A DNA stretch of 64,000 bases. Source: Latrodectus hesperus (taxonomy: Eukaryota > Arthropoda > Arachnida > Araneae > Theridiidae). The stretch is from contig CM075852.1 in NCBI GenBank assembly GCA_037975125.1, forward strand, positions 1,468,839 to 1,532,838, written 5' to 3'. Positions 1-16,700 of the stretch are shown one piece after another. The notes below the pieces were generated by a model. The model did not search any database. It was not told where the DNA came from and worked only from the letters and a program-made list of their open reading frames with translations. How positions within the stretch are numbered: position 1 is the first letter of the stretch; every line of letters begins with the position of its first letter. Position numbers and translations under genes: made by a program.

Positions 1-1697
1 ATGAAAACCTAACTAAAAAATTAAATAATAATTGTATTCATACTTAAATAAAAGAAATTTTATGGATATTAGTAGTCAATAAATTTGATAAAAGAAACAT
101 AAATAAAAGGATTATTTTAAAACTTATATTATATTTAAATTTTCTTATTTAAAAAAATTAAAGATAATTTTTAATGACAATGCATCTAATCCTGCTTGTA
201 TATATTTTAAATCTCAATACATTTTATGAATAAATCATACTGACAAGACATGAATAAACTACACTGATAATATTTAAAAATATAAAATTTTGCAAGCAAG
301 CATAAAAAAACATAATATTTACACATGAGAAATATCAGGAACTTTTGCCAACAATTCAGAAACTTTTTGCACCACAAATTCTAAGTCTTCCAGATCAGCA
401 AATACAAAATTTTTCTAAAGAAAACAACAAAAGTTCATGATAAAATTTTTCATAAAAATATTAAAATTTAAAAATAATTAAACTGCATGAATGCATCTTC
501 AATAAAGTAATATGGGAATTTTTTCAATTTTTTATTATGTATAGATTTTATTTAGTAATAATATTTCAATTTTGTAACTAATTTGTTGATTTAAGATAGA
601 TTTTGTTAATATGTATAAAAATAAATAAAAATTTTTTACAGTTTATAACATTTAATACAATTAAGAACTAGTTCAGTCTTAACTATTTCAAACAGCTTGA
701 ACAAGGGTAAGAAACTCAAAGACTAATTTGGGCTAAGTGAATAAGGTTGGGCCATAAATTAAATGATAAATTTAAGTGGGCTGCAAACTAAACTGTAAAA
801 GACTATAGTAAGGATAATACTGAGACTCAGCCACAACACAGAAGAATTAGGCAATAATTTAGCAAAATAAATATCTGATACAATCTTATTCAAAAGTTTA
901 ATTACATGTATTAAAATTCTTAAGAAATTTTTGGATATTATTGCACTCTAACCAAAATTTCAGTAAACCAGTTATTTTTAGCTATTTATTGTTGACTATT
1001 CTTTTACCATGACACATTTTTAGTAATTTATATTGTTTGTTCTACGTTCAAAAATAAATTAATGTAGACGATCAAACAGTTGAATATTTAATCACCTTAT
1101 CATAGGACTCAGTGCTTGTATTTTTTTAAGCATTTCAACATATTTTAGATATTTATTAAGATAAATAACATATTTACCAAATTACAGTAAATTTAACACT
1201 AATATACACATTTTTTATAAAGGCAAAAAAGGTATAGTTAGAAAAACGTTTAGCAAATTCTTATTTTATAATTGTGCATCAATTATTTTTATTATATATT
1301 ATTGTGTGCCAATACATTAGCCAGGTCTAAGAATTTTCATCACACATTTGATATCCCTGAGTTTGAACATCAGAGCTGAATATAGATAGCATAATAACAA
1401 ATTAAGTCTTACAGCATGATACATATTGAAAAATTTAATGTTATTTTTTTAAATTATACGGCATGCCTAATATAAATAAAGGAACATGATAAAATTAAAC
1501 ACAAAATTTAATTTTAAGAAAATTTAAATCAAACAAATTTAATTATACATACATTTTCCATTGATAAGATTGTCATAAAAGTGTAAACAGAAATGTGAAA
1601 AATTTATTGTAAGAGTTGGTACATAATTTATTGATGATCATATGAAATTATTTTATAATTTCATAAAATGATCAATAAACTTGCCATTTTATATTCA

Positions 1698-1738
<41 letters not shown>

Positions 1739-4700
1739 TAAAATGTAAATAAATTTATCAGAACAAATTATTTTCATGATTACTTATAAACACTAATTGG
1801 AAATATTACTTTATCTTTAGTAGTAATGAGCAAAGCATTTCTAATAGATCCACCATCTATTATTTTTTCAACAATGGACATTTCTCGCATGGGAATAATT
1901 AGGGATACTAAATACCTAACCTAAAATAGAAACAATGATTAAAAACATTCAATCTACACTGTATTAATAGAGACAAATGTAATAAATAACCAAAGTTGTT
2001 ATATATTAATAAGCATTTTTATTTCATTTTGAAACAAATTATACCCTAATAAATTTACTGCATTACAAAATTAATAAAGAGCATGCTCTCTACACTGCAT
2101 TTTTACCACAAAACAAATACAAAATTGTAATTTTTAGCAGTTTTTAAAATTCTACTAGTATAGTTAAGAGTTTCAACCAAGGACTTCATTCAAATCAAAT
2201 TTATTAACTTATATTCTCTGGATTAAATTAATCACATAATTTTCTTTATGGAATAAGGTTTTTAGTCATACAATTTTTAATCAATCAATAAGATTTTTAG
2301 TAATAAAATATAAAAGCTTTAAAACTTTTATAACACATATTTCCCCCCTCCCCCAATTTTTTTTCAGAGTTGGGAAAAGTGTTCCATTTACATATGAAGG
2401 CGTGTAAGTTTATGCAAGTTATTCCCAATATATTTTATGATTAATAAAAACTATTTTCACTTCTTATTTATTAGAAAATATAATAAAGCATTTTAACAGT
2501 CAAATTACACATTTTCTTTCATTTCTTAATAATTTTCCATTAAAATTTTTAAAGATAAATTGTTTTAATAAAATATGTTGATATTGAATTAATCTATAAT
2601 TAATGCTCGTGCATAAGTAATAAGATAAATGACTAAAAATATAGAATTTTATGATATGCAATCAACTGTACAATAAATACATAAATTTGCTCGAAAAAAT
2701 AATAATAAATTGAAAATGTTTTCAAAAATACATAGCAATGAATGAAAATATTTAAAATTGCCCTTTTCCAAACACTTTTTAAAAAAAAATTACAAATTTA
2801 GAATTTTGGGGTATTTATATTGACTGTTAAAATATTTAAAATAAAAAATATTTACTCAAAAATGCTTAGATACTATTATATAAAAGGAATGAAATATTCC
2901 AAGGTCAAATTCTTATTCATATGAAACACTACTTCAAAAAATTTTAAACAAAATCAAACAATGAATAATAACTAAATTCAATTAATGGGAAACCATTTAC
3001 ATGTCAGCGTAAACAAGCAAAAAGAGTTATGATAATCTGCAGTGCATAGTACCAATTTTGTTTCTTTTAAGCATTTAATTTAGAAAGAGAATAAGGTTTT
3101 TAAAAATATATCATAAATTCGTGCAAATTTAATTTTTTTAATAAAATTCTACAAAATTATTATTATTGACAAAATAAATTTAACCTCTATAAATATCATA
3201 TACATTAATATTTCAATTAAAAATGAAAAATAATATTTAAAATTTTCATTGACAAACTATTCCTTAAAATTTACTTACTTCACTTTCAAAACAGATATAA
3301 CTATTAGATAAAAACATTTTTCCCCATACATGTTGCTTATTATAAGGTGTCCATAATGTGCATTCTGTGCTACCATCCAATTTCTCTTCTAAAGGTAATC
3401 GAAAATTAGACCTGAAAATTGATTTTCAATTTATCGCATTAAATGACACAAAACAAAAAATAAAACTCACTTTTTGAAAAAATGTTTAAAAATATCTTTC
3501 CCTCAAGTATTTTGAAAACTAAAACACGTTTCTGGAGCACAATAAAAAACACTTCTCTAATATGAAAATGAATCTAATGTATTTTTTAAGACTTTTCTGT
3601 GAAACTGAAATATTAATTTGCAATAAAAAATAAATTTTAAATTATTCCAATAAACTATTTTTTTTGCTATGCATTTTAATTTTTAAAATTTTTTATTTAA
3701 ATCAAAATATTTGATCAAAAAAATATGCAGAATAGTAACCTATTTAAAATAATTGATTTAATTTTTATCATTTCGTAAGAAATTTCTCTAGAATGGCTTA
3801 ATCATACATATTTTACAAAAGAAAACTCTAAAGTAAAAATTATTTATCTGATGAATTATGCAATATATTTCATTTAAACTTATAACTTAATCAAAAAAAT
3901 TTTAAATTATTTTAAATTCATTCGCATTTGAAAAAATTAATTTTATTAGCTCTTTTAATGATTTTAAGATCATTGATTTCATATAAATATACAAAAGTTT
4001 TTCTAGTCCCTGTTTGTTAAGATAAAAGAATCAAATAAACCAAATCAAAAAATAATGAGTGAATTTATAAAATTTTTAACACAGGGAAATATTTATGTTC
4101 TTGATCAGTCTCTAAGCCTAAATATTTGTTTAGAATAATTATATCTTTGATTAACAATCTAAAAGTATGAAATACAGCAAAATAAAAAGCACTAATTATA
4201 AAAAAATAATTAATAGTTATAACATTTGTTTTAGTCTAGTAAGTAAATAATTTTATTGCAGTTAAAGGAACAAATTGACATAATTCTTTTACAGTTATTT
4301 TTAAATGATAATTTAGATTCCTTTACTATATATTTAAAATCCTTACTGCTTAAAAATAATTAAAAACAATTTTAAAATAAAATTAAGAATTATGAGAATT
4401 AGAAACAATTGCATATATTTAGGGAATCATTATTATAATACTTATTATTACTAAATTAAGATCTAATATCCTTAAAAAGTTTATAGCTATATTTTTCAAT
4501 AACAATTGAGGAATAAAACGAAATAAATTGATTACTAAGCTTTCAAATCATTCTATATGTTGTACACAAAAACCTTAAAAGAAAACAAAATTCTGAAAAT
4601 ATATTTTGCAATTTTACTTGTATATTAAAAATTATTTAGCAGAAAATTTTTGACAAATTATATGAAGAGTAAGTTCATTAAATAGAAAAATAAGGCTACA

Positions 4701-7700
4701 ATAATTAAAATACAGCACAAATGCCCCATAGTTTAAAAATTTATATTTCCAAAAATTATGCATTTAAATTAAGAACATAAATAAAATTTTTCAACATTTA
4801 CAAAAATTAGTTAAATAAAATAGAAACAGATTAAATAGGTAAACATGGCTATATGATGAAAATTGCACAAATCTTATATACTTTAAAAAAAATTATAATT
4901 ACCAAAAATTATACAGTAAAAATTAAGAACATAAATTACTCAACCAGTCACAAAAACTAGTTTGTCAATTACTTAAAATCAAAAAAATATTCAGCTACAT
5001 CATAATTTTAAACAAAAATCAGCAAATAGTTATAAAAGCATCAATATTTATAAAACAATACAAATATCAGTTCTCTTAAATATCTGTAGCCTTAAAAAAG
5101 CAAACTATGATTCACAAAAATTATACCTATAGGCTTCACTATGAGCTCTTGCATCTAAGTCTCTTTTTAAATATGATGGCTTTTTTGGTACATTTTTACT
5201 AAGCTTATTAGCTAATTCTGAATCAGTTTCAAAATTTTCATCAGAAATCAACCTAAAATTAAGATCAAATAAAAAATTTTCAATTTTTTATTGTTCTCAT
5301 TTTGATTATTCATGTTTCAACAGCAAATTAAATGGAACAATAATATGAAGAAAAATAGTTATTTTTATAACTTTCAAAAACAAAGTAACAAAAATCACTT
5401 TTTCATGGCTAGGTTTGCAAGTTGTTGCATTAGTTTAAATGTTTCCTCCAACTTTAAAAACATGGAAAAGTGAAACTAGAAGAGAAAATACTGAAAAATT
5501 AATAACAGCTTAATACAATTGAATAATAAAATACAAGAAATAAAACTAGGTTTAAAAATTATTTGACACATACTTCCAATTTTAAGCAATTATATAATTT
5601 AGCACAAGATATATAATTTCAAATATATAAATAAGAAAGCGAAACAAAAAATAGAAAGTTAAGTTTAAAAACATAAGTTGTTTACCAATAAACAAAATTC
5701 CTAATATAAAAATATGACTTGGAAAAAACTTGCATACCTTTTTTGTTCTAGTAAGTACACTTATGCTATCAGGGAAAACAAAAGAATCATTCTTTTCAAT
5801 TTGCTGAAAATAAAAATAAATTAGTGAATTTATAAATAAAAAAAAAGAAGGATGTTGTGTATATTTTGTTTTTCAGGAAAACCAAAAGTAGAAAAATATT
5901 TATCTTACTGTAACTTCTACCCATCTCACAATCAACTTTATTTCTTTACCAAATAATTGAGAATGAAAACACATGTGATTTACACTGAGATAAAGCCAAC
6001 CTTGACAAGGTAATTTTTTCTTCCAGAAACAACAGGAATAGTCTAAGTAATTAAGAAAACAAAATTACTTTACTTATAAATTGAATCAATATACAGAATG
6101 ATATGACTACTTTCATAAGCTATAGAAGACAAATAAAAATTGCAGTAAAAAAACTTGAAGTAAAACTCATTAAGTGTTTATAATTAAATGTATCTAAAGT
6201 AAAGAAAGATCTATCAAATTCAAAATGTACAATTTTATTAAAAATAACTTTGAAATATAACAAATTCTTTACCTTATTATGCTTTAAATTTAATTACAAA
6301 TCACAATTTTATTTATAGAATTTAGATCAAAATAGATAATTGCTGTTTTTAACTTTTAACTTTTCTTAAAATAAATGAGTATATATTTTAAGCCCAATTA
6401 ATACGTCTTGATTATCTTAATACTGACGATTTACTATTCTTAAAATTAACAGTTTTTATTTAAAAATTTTTATTTAATACACATTATGTCTTTTTATCCC
6501 TCTTAAAAGATTTCAATGATCGTTAATAAGGACATTTTATTTTCTTAAAACTCCATCTCAATACATATTGTTTAAGAAAATTCTGTTTGTCTTATAAAAA
6601 GAATCATGTACCAAATTTAAAATAAATGTAAAGAGTGAAAATGAAAGCTCCACAAATTCCTTTCCAGCTTTCATTCCGATCTATGGACTTACAATTAGAC
6701 AAATATACAATTAGTACAATTATATGCTAATATTGCTATACTTATTGAAGTTACAAGATAATATAAAAAAGAATGAGATTAATCAAAAAGGAATCACTGA
6801 ATTCTATATATAAGACATTTTATCAAAAATTTAATAGTAAAAACAATATGGTGTATCTAAGTCAAAATGTAATAACTATTATATTTTATTCTTATTGAAA
6901 CGTATTTGATATATTGTTTTATTTATAAAGAAATCTTTGGAAAAGTATTTCCTGATTTTATAAGTAATTTCAAATATCACTTTAAAAATAATTTAAAGAT
7001 AACAAAAATATTGCATTAGTGATCAACGTGAACACCAAATTAAATAACATATTCAATTAGATGAAGTTAGTTCATAAAATTATGATTTAAAAATAAAATC
7101 AAGAAAAAATGTTAAAATTATATGATAAGTTAACCTGAAGCCTTACCAATTAAGAAACATGAGTGTTTTCACATTTTGATAAGAATTTAACTTAAATTTA
7201 AAAGGCAAAATAAGTCTCAGGTTTAATGAAAATAACAGAAAGACTGATACAAAACCAGTTTTGGCTGAAATATTACAAAAGGTTTGGGAGACAAACCATC
7301 CATGTTTACTTCAGATGTTTAATGAGAAAAAAAATAAGTAAGTTAAGTTTCTATCAGAAAAATTATAGCCAAATCTATTTTGATCAGAATCTATTTAAAT
7401 AAATGCATTTTTGTTCTCAGATGAAAAAAGTATAAAATTAAGATGCATATTATGTGATTCAATAATGAATCCTTTATAAAGAAATATTTAAAAAAATTAA
7501 AAATTCAGAACGATAAAATAATCACAATAAAAAAAGTTTAAAGAATATTTATAAATTAAATAAAGATGAAACTGCACTCTAAAATGACATGTGTATATGA
7601 GAGATTGAACAGCAGTCTGAGAAGAATTGCTTATATATTATGGAAACCTAGTGATAGCAATTTTTGCCAAACATATGAGAAATTATATCATGTGGTTCAA

Positions 7701-10700
7701 TTATGTTATGCTATTAGTTATACAATGAATCAGATATCAACATCCAATGCCATGGCTACAGCACTAATATTTCAGCTGCCAGCTTGGTTAATACACTTAT
7801 GAAATCAAAAAACAAAATTTTAATTTCAGCAGTTGCTGCACAGCATTTAATATTCACAACTATCAATGAAAAAAATTGTCCTTACATCCTTTACAAAATG
7901 ACTTATATAGATGATTTACAAAATGGAATAGCGGTTTAAATTTTTTTTATAAAAAATTCATCATTTGATTAACTAATCTTTAAAGATGATGTCCACACTT
8001 TTCATTCCCATTTACTGTGTTACTTTCTCTTGAGTTAATACTTTGTGATTTTTATAAGGATACTTCAGAACAAAGGTTTTCTAAACATTGTTTAACAAAC
8101 TAATTAAATTTACAAATTACTTACATTAAAGAAAATTATTCAGCATCAAAAAAACTGAACACAAAATATGTTAAAGTATATGCAAAAGAAATCAGCTAGA
8201 TCAGTGTATAGACAAATGTTGTAAGCAAAATGCTTATATTATCTTTTAAAAATTAAACAATTTTCTATAAATTGCTAAGTAGATTGTATACACATTGTTA
8301 AAGTTTTTTTTATTTCTCAACAATATTAATTTTTAATCCATCACTCAAAATACACAAACTTATAGGTGTGAAATAAATAACAATATACTATTCTTGAAGT
8401 ATTTTTATTCTGTATTTATTTTTGTTATCCATTTATTTTCGTTTATTCTTCTTCAAAATAAAAATTGCTTTTTATGCCTCACTCAAACAAAATTTATAGC
8501 ATAAGAGAAATTCAAAATATTTTACATATACTTGAAGCTAAGGAAAAGTTATAGATACCTTTGTATTTCCTTATAAAAAAGTAGAAAAGAAATAAGATTC
8601 TCTTATTATTTTCCATTTGCAATAATATTTAAGCATGCAAAGAAGATTGTTAATAAAATCAAGACTTCAATTTTAATGACTTATTTTTTAACATTTGGCA
8701 AAAAAAAACTTTTAATGTTAGTATAAAAATAACTGAGTTATTAATAACTGAGTTATTAAGCAACAAATGACAAATTCTGAAACATTATAACACTGATTTT
8801 GATTTAATTGATGCTCTAACATTACATTTTGTTCACAAGGACAAAGATTTGATAAATGAATAAGACATAATAGCATTTAAGTTTAGAATTGAATAATCCC
8901 ATTTTCATGATTTAATAAAAACAAAGGTTTAAATAACATAAAATATTCTGCAAAGCACTAAATTTTTATATCTAATAAAATACATAGATCTTTAATTGCA
9001 AATCAATATATAAATTTTTCATGTTTTATGCATTACAACTAAAAATTTGAGTTTCTTAAATTTAAATTTTGTAACAACAAAGTAATGTTTATAGTTTTTC
9101 AAATTTTGATGGAAGTTTCAATTTTAATTCAGTGTGCTTTTGGATGCCCTGATATAAATTGTATAATATGATCTAATTCAACAAATATATAATAATCCTA
9201 ATAATATATATATATATCATAAACAATATTGTTAAGAAGAAATAGCAGAGAAAAGAACAATACTTTCATTCTTCCTTTAATATCTTCTACCAATAAATTA
9301 TTCAAATAATTTTCATTTTCTTGAACTCTGAATTCTTTTGTTTTACTAAATGATATTTTTCTTAATTTTAAATGCTCTTAATTGGAAAAGATACATGCGT
9401 CCAAGCAGAACGTTGATGTAATTTGATAAGTCAAATGAATAATATTTCAGGATTAATGACCAACAGGGAAATATAATATTGACATGTAATATTTATGAAG
9501 TGCACCTGCACTTAAATCCACATGTAATTAAAACTAGACTACTATTTCTAAAAGAGTTTTTAGAGAAAGATGTTTCTATGCATCACTCAACTACATCACA
9601 CAAGAATTTTCAAACTTTGAAAGGTAGGGATAGTATCATAGGACTTAGAAAAATTAATTAGCTGAACTGACAGGATAGTACTAACATTAAAGAAGATACA
9701 ATCAGCCATTGCATTATTTCAGCACAAACTATAAATGCATGAGTTCTTGAAAAACAACTGAATCTACAACAAAAATGTTAACGATTCAACATTCTTTGCA
9801 AGTTGGCATACAACAAAGGATATCAAAATATAGCATTTGTTGGAGACTTTCGACTTAGGTTTTGATGTTTATTAAAATAATTGACACTAATCTCTTAACA
9901 TGAATAGAGTTGTCTGAAAAGATGCCAATTTCAGTTATTCCAAGGAGATGTTATTCTCAAAAACAATTCTCGCATTTTTCTCAGTCCTGATGATCAACTT
10001 ATGTATAAAGGCAGAAAGAAAAAAAAATTTATTACAGTGTGATATGCGGCAACAACACTCAGACTAAATTTGTATATTAAATTACAAGGACAAAGAATCA
10101 CATATCATCATACTGCAATGCAAATATAGTAACAAAACTTTGCAGCTGGTAGTATCGATTGGATAATCGAGTTCCCTAAATTGCATTTATCAGCAATATA
10201 ATGCTTTACCATATACTGAAAGGATTTTACAATATTAACAAGAACATGTCCTTCTATGATTTATAAGATTGTCAAATTCATTTCCAATAGATAATATGTA
10301 GAAAAGCTACTTCAGTGATTTTAGAATACCCCAAAGCTATCAATGTTTACTCTTATCACAGATGCCAATAACTGAAACAATTTAATAAAAACTAATCGAA
10401 AATCAATTTGTGAGAAATCTGCCAATAGTTTTATAACAATCGAAATTTAAAAAAAAAATCTCTGATGTTACAATTCAGTGTATTTTTTAGTTTTGAATTT
10501 GCAATCATTTGCTCATTTTGCAAAAACTAAGCTTTTTCAGAGTTCCATGGTCAGAGCTCAGTTTTTCAGAATACTCTGTATTGTTTCACAACATATTTTT
10601 CCACAAACAAATTTTAGAATTAATTATAAAAAATAAAATAAAATTTGAAATTTTTTAAAATATCAGTTCTAAAAATATTCAGTACATAGTTTAAAAAATG

Positions 10701-13700
10701 CTCACAATTTACTAGTTTTTCTTCTTTTGGCATGTTAAAAAGTCTTGAAAATTTTAAAGATGAAATTTTATATTGCATACTGTCTGGATCTTGAGTGGTA
10801 TCAAATGATTTTTGAGCTACTAAGCTTTCTATTTTGCAGGCAACAAAGTTTCTCATTTCTTCTTCAGTTTCAAAAGCACCTACAAAAAAATTAATAGCTA
10901 ATATATGCTTCAGTGATGCAAAGTAGTAATTATACAAATTAGGAATTACATTTAATACATACTTAATGTTGGAATAATATTTTTTTCTAGCCATTCCCAA
11001 TTATCAATTATTTCACGCCTGGAAAAAGCACAAGCTACTGTAACTGTAAAATAAAAATATATATTTTACATTACATCACATTCAATTAAAAATTTCATAT
11101 GATATACCAATTAAATAAAACAAAGAAAAAGTATATTTACGTGGATGCTTATCAGAACTTGAAGAACATAACAAGATTCGAAATGGAAGAGGCTGTAATA
11201 AATATGGGACATATAAAACATTTAAATAAATAATTTCATTTAAACAAAATCATTTGTATCAGATACATGTTCAATCTTGCTCATTAAAATTATACTAAGA
11301 AGTACTTAGGCAATATATGACATTTACAAGTTCTGCAAAAATTAAAATCTATAAAAACATTTCTATGCTAGATCATTGATAAATGTGCTAAACAAGTTTA
11401 TTTGCACTGGAATGTATTTTTGCAATTTCATGACAAAACCTGATGTAAGAAATTTGTATGGAGTTATAATACCATTGATGCTTTTTTGATTTATGGTTAA
11501 GTGTTTGAAGTTATTTTGCTTTGAAAATATGAAACTGAAATTAAGGTATTTGAAGTTGTATTTTGTTTTGAAAGTATATCAAATTGAAAATTTTCAACTT
11601 TAGCAAAAAATGAAAGCTATAAATTGAATTAACATTTTTTTTTTAATTTCTTAGCAAGAGATGATTAGGTGAGTTTTACTTTACCTGTTATTCAATTAAA
11701 ATTGGTGTTGCATGTAATAACTTATGTAATTTATTGAGCATTGTGTAGAAGTTTTTGATATGCATTTAGGTTTACTAAGAATTGTAATGCTTAAATTCAA
11801 GTTTTCATAAAAATATATGTTTAATAATATAATTAGAAACAAGTTTTTTATAAAAAATATATTTGATATATGCAATGAATTTAGCTTTATATTCTCATCA
11901 TTCTCTCCAGAGTTAGAGTGCATTTTCAATGATGTTTTTTAAAGTGTGTGCCCCTGCTCTGTTAATTAAAATCAGAATTTTCTTAAAAATTAACATTATT
12001 GATTCAGCTCTAGTACATATGTTGAATGTTACTGAACAGTCTTAATGAACATTATAAAAATGTATATTGTTGATTATTGCCTGAATCTGCGCAGAGTTTG
12101 ATTGCATATTCATAGACGGTTTTTATGGTGAGCGCCACTGCCTGGCTAATTAAAATCTAAGTTTTCATAAAAATGTATGTTATTTATGTTATCGATATAG
12201 TTTTACTACCTGGTTTTCTCCATGGTGTATTACATTACACTGATGTTTTTTTTTAGGTTTGTGGCACTGCCCGGTAATTAAAATCTAATTTTTTATAAAA
12301 ATGTTATTTACATTAGTAATTTCATCTTATTATCCAGTTGTTTCCCACTGTAGACTACATGATATTTAATTTATATTTGTTTTTTAATATGTAATCTTTG
12401 TGAAATTACTTCTTAATTTGAAATTTAAAATAGTTCAAGATTGTAGTATTCAAAGTTCAAGCATGATCAGGATTTTGGAAGTTAGGCATTGCACAAAGTC
12501 ACATAACTTAGGTTGGCAAGATAATTGCAGAGTTTGGTATGAAAACTGGAAATTGTGCCAAACTTTTATTGGCTCCTGGGATTTTACCAAATCCTTTTTG
12601 TTTAATTCAAATTCTAAATTTAAAAAATTAATAAATAGTTTAAATAATTTTAACCACAATTTTATCAATAAAGATTTTACATTGAAAATATATATCAATG
12701 ACTATACATAACAATAACATTAAATTAGTGTCATAATTTATTTTAAAGTAGATAAAAACATTATAAATATTAGTAAAGGCAAAAAACACCAGATTGTGTG
12801 TGTTAGCCATAAAAATATAATAAAAAAAATACTGAATTGTATGAACAAAAATATTTATTTGTACAAATATACATAAAATATATTTCTAAAATAAATTAGT
12901 AATCTTTTATCATATCATTGTAAATTTTTCTTGATAAATAAAAAAACAGTATAAAGCATATAATTATAAATAAAATACCTAATCAAAAGAGTTAATAAAA
13001 AAATTTTATTCTATTGTTCTAAATCAAAAGAGTTAATTTTTTTCATTAAGTATTCAATTCATTTTCACATTTACAATTTATTTTAAATGTTACTGTTATC
13101 TTCATATTCAATTTATAAAATATTCTAAAAAACCACTCTCTTATTTCTGAGGAAATTTTAAATATTTCTTTCATTGTAAAAACAAATAAAAACTGCCTTA
13201 CTTTTAATCTTATTTTCATTATATAAAGGACTCAAAAGATAAGTATTTTTGCAGATCTGAATTTAGATTGTATACATTCCACTTTCTGAAAAGGCTAACT
13301 TTTAAAATAATATATTTTAAAATCACACAAAAATAATTTGACCAAAATTATTTTCTTTAATATATTAAGAGAATATTTTCTTCCTTACAATATTATTTTC
13401 TTTACAAAGAGGAGTCATGAAACAAATTTTCTCAGATTGAAATACTTTTGTCTTAAGTAAGTTGTTTTTTAAAACAGTATATTTTAAAGTCTTACAAAAA
13501 TTATTTGATGATAATCCAAGTAAGCAGTAATTTTCAACCATATAAAAATTAAACTGAGCAACAAAATAACTAAAATTTGTTCAAATATATAATATTGATG
13601 AATGATGCATTGCTCCCATAATTTTCAATGATTAGTTAAATACTACAATTTAGTTTCTAAAAGGGTGAAGAGTTTGCTTTAAATCTATTGAACTTCCACA

Positions 13701-16700
13701 ATAAGAATGAATATATTAAAAGTATGGTGATTTTTATCAATTTTTAAATGACTCTTTAGAATTTTAAAGATTACTTTAGTTTAGATATCATCTTGCTTAG
13801 AGAATAGAGATTCCCAACCTTTTTCTCTTTGTGAAACCCTTTTAAAATTCAAAAGAAATCAATGAACCATGGTATAGTCAATATTAAGTAGTACAAAAAA
13901 TAAATTTTGGTTGAGCATTATTTTTTCATGCTTTACAATAATTTCTAACAAAAAAATGAAAACTTTATTGAAAAAAAAACATCATAAATATTAATAAAAT
14001 GATAGCTACAAGAAAATAAACACAATACTTAGCAAGCCATCTGATTCTTAATCAAATATATACTCAATTTGGGGAAAATTGTCTGATGGAGCAAAGAAAT
14101 TCAAATTTTAGCTCAATAGTTGCCAGTTTCAGTCTGCATTTAATATTTTTCACTATATTACAGTTAACTAAAAATATATAAAATTAACTAAATTGATTAA
14201 AAATATGTTGAAAATCTTTTCTCACATAGACATGTAATGCAAAAAGATAAATTTAAAAAATTACATATCTTTTTTATTTTATTTATTTATTTTTTAACAA
14301 GATAGACAATTTAATTGTTACACTGAGCAGTCAAAATACATTTTAGAGAACTGTCATGGGATAATTAAATTTTTTCTGCATAAAATTAGAGAGGTTACTA
14401 AACTTATTTACTTAAAAATGACAATTTATTTACTTGTTTGATAATTATGTCTTGATAATTGAATACATTGTGTCTATTATAGAAAAATTGTAATTCAAAA
14501 TTAAAATATTTCAAATATATTTATTCTTTTTTAATGTTTTGATTTAAGACCAATTTAATTTTCTAACAAAGCTGCAAACAAACACTTCACAAAAGATCCA
14601 AAATATTCCTACTCATTAATGTGCAACATAGATTAAAAAGGTGAACTTCTTAACAAGCATGATAAAAAGGATGACATCCAACAATATAACAGATTTAATT
14701 AATTTTCAAAAGGTGTCAACTAAATATACAACTCAAAGAATATAAAATTAATAGAAGACAAATAAAATGGATAGTCAATAAAAATTCTTCAATTTCAAAT
14801 AAACATATTAAAATTTTATAATAAAGAAAGTCATTTAACTTTACTGCAAAATAATAAAACATAAAGGCCTCCAAAATCTTTAAAAAAAATAGAATAGATT
14901 GATTTGTAAAACAAAATTATCACATACTCAAGTATTCGATGTGAGTATATTTGTGGAATATAACTATACATTCTATAGCATTTGTTTATGAATACAACAA
15001 AGAGTTAACTTAGTTTCTTAACTGGTCCACATTCATACCAGAGGACTATAATATTTTTTATAATTAAATTTAATCTAAGTATACAAGACCAGTTCATTCT
15101 GTTTTTTCCCATCAATCATTAAAAATTACCTCTCTAGCTGAATGAATTTTTAAAAATTTTGATTATCTTCTTGAGTTCTTAAAATAAACTCAAAATATAC
15201 AAGCAATACAGTAATAAAAGAACCAGAAATGCAAACACTACCTTAATTTCCAAGCCTTTTGAGGAATAATTTATCACTATTTTATTGTATTTAATAAAAA
15301 CTCAGGAAGCTTAATTTTTCTCAATGGTTACATTATATTTAGCTTTATAAAAGCATTATGAGTTTAAAGTTATTTTTATCAACAGATGTAAAGAAAGTTT
15401 CCTGATGGAAAATATAAATCAAATATAACCAGGAAGGAAAATGTAAGTAAAAAAACCAATGAAATAATACAGTGCTTCATTACACAAAATGATAATTTTA
15501 ATTTTGAAAACTAAACCAAAATAGCAGTTATGAATGGAATGCAACAATAGTTTTCTGTTATAGGACTGGTTTTAATTTCATTTAGTCACTCTACAATGTT
15601 TATAGGATAGAATTCGAGATAGTGTATGCTTATCTGATGTTTTTTCTTTGTATCTGCAAATACAGAGAACAAACCAATAAAAACTCTTGTTAAAAATATT
15701 GATATTAAATTAAGTTAGTTAATAATTTTAAAAATTATATAAATGATTTACTATTAATAGTTATCAATTTTAGATACATGATTCTGTATACACATGACAA
15801 GAACTAAATTTAAAAACCTAACACTGTTACTTGAATTTTTAATCCAATTTGACAAATTTTCAAATGTTAGAGGAGTGCTTATATTATCTGTCTGATAATG
15901 ATTTATGGACATGAGAAAATGCAGTGATTTTTGTAATTATTTTAAAAAATTAAAAATATATATAAAAACTCTGAAGACCTCTATCAAGAAAAAGTTTTTG
16001 AATGCTTAACATATAATAACAATCTTTCAAAAATTCTTATTCTTGATGATTCAAAAGAATAGAAAAAGATAATAGGAAAAAAATTAAATTCCTCAAAGAA
16101 TAAATCATAAAAGATCATCCACAGTTATAAAGAATGAATAAATTAAGCAAGAAATATGATGTTAAATTATTACTGCTAAACAGTTAGAAACATAAATTAA
16201 GAAATGCCTATATCATTTTACAAAAAATGTTTGAAAAATTATTTTAATTTACAGTCGCTTTTTTAATTGTTCAAAAAAGTTCCAAGAGTTCTCCAAAATA
16301 TTAAATGAGGTTTTTTGAGAAGCTCATAATCTACTTTAAAGTATGTTAGTACTTATATTAAAAGATGGGCAATGTTTCTGGTGAAGAATTCCATAAAAAA
16401 GTAAAAATCATAAGCAAAGGGAAAAAATTGAAAAGACCATTTAAATGCATCAAAAATTAAAGTAATGATGTAATATGAATCGTGAAATTTTAATTTGCTA
16501 ATGCCAAAAATATAACTTATTGAAAGTTGGTGTTTAGTTTCTCATTTTACAATCATATTTTGTGGTGATTAATTGTGGTAATTTGACCCCAATACTCATA
16601 TATTTTGTATGACTATATATCACCGCACAATGCTTTTATATCAATTATTAGTAACAAACTAAATATAGTTCCATAAACTTATGCTATCACGTGACTTTCT

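Noticed and set aside
7566..7802. 78-codon plus-strand ORF
   Set aside because: Intronic, no similarity recognised, no splice or promoter context.
10620..11000. Continuous 126-codon minus-strand ORF as a single-exon gene
   Set aside because: It runs through TBC1D9-like exons 4 and 5 and their intron by chance; only 10,706-10,879 is in the coding frame, and exon 4 is read in a different frame.
12400..12711. Overlapping open frames on both strands
   Set aside because: Low-complexity AT-rich translation (Asn/Lys/Phe/Leu) with no recognisable motif, inside an intron of the TBC1D9-like gene.
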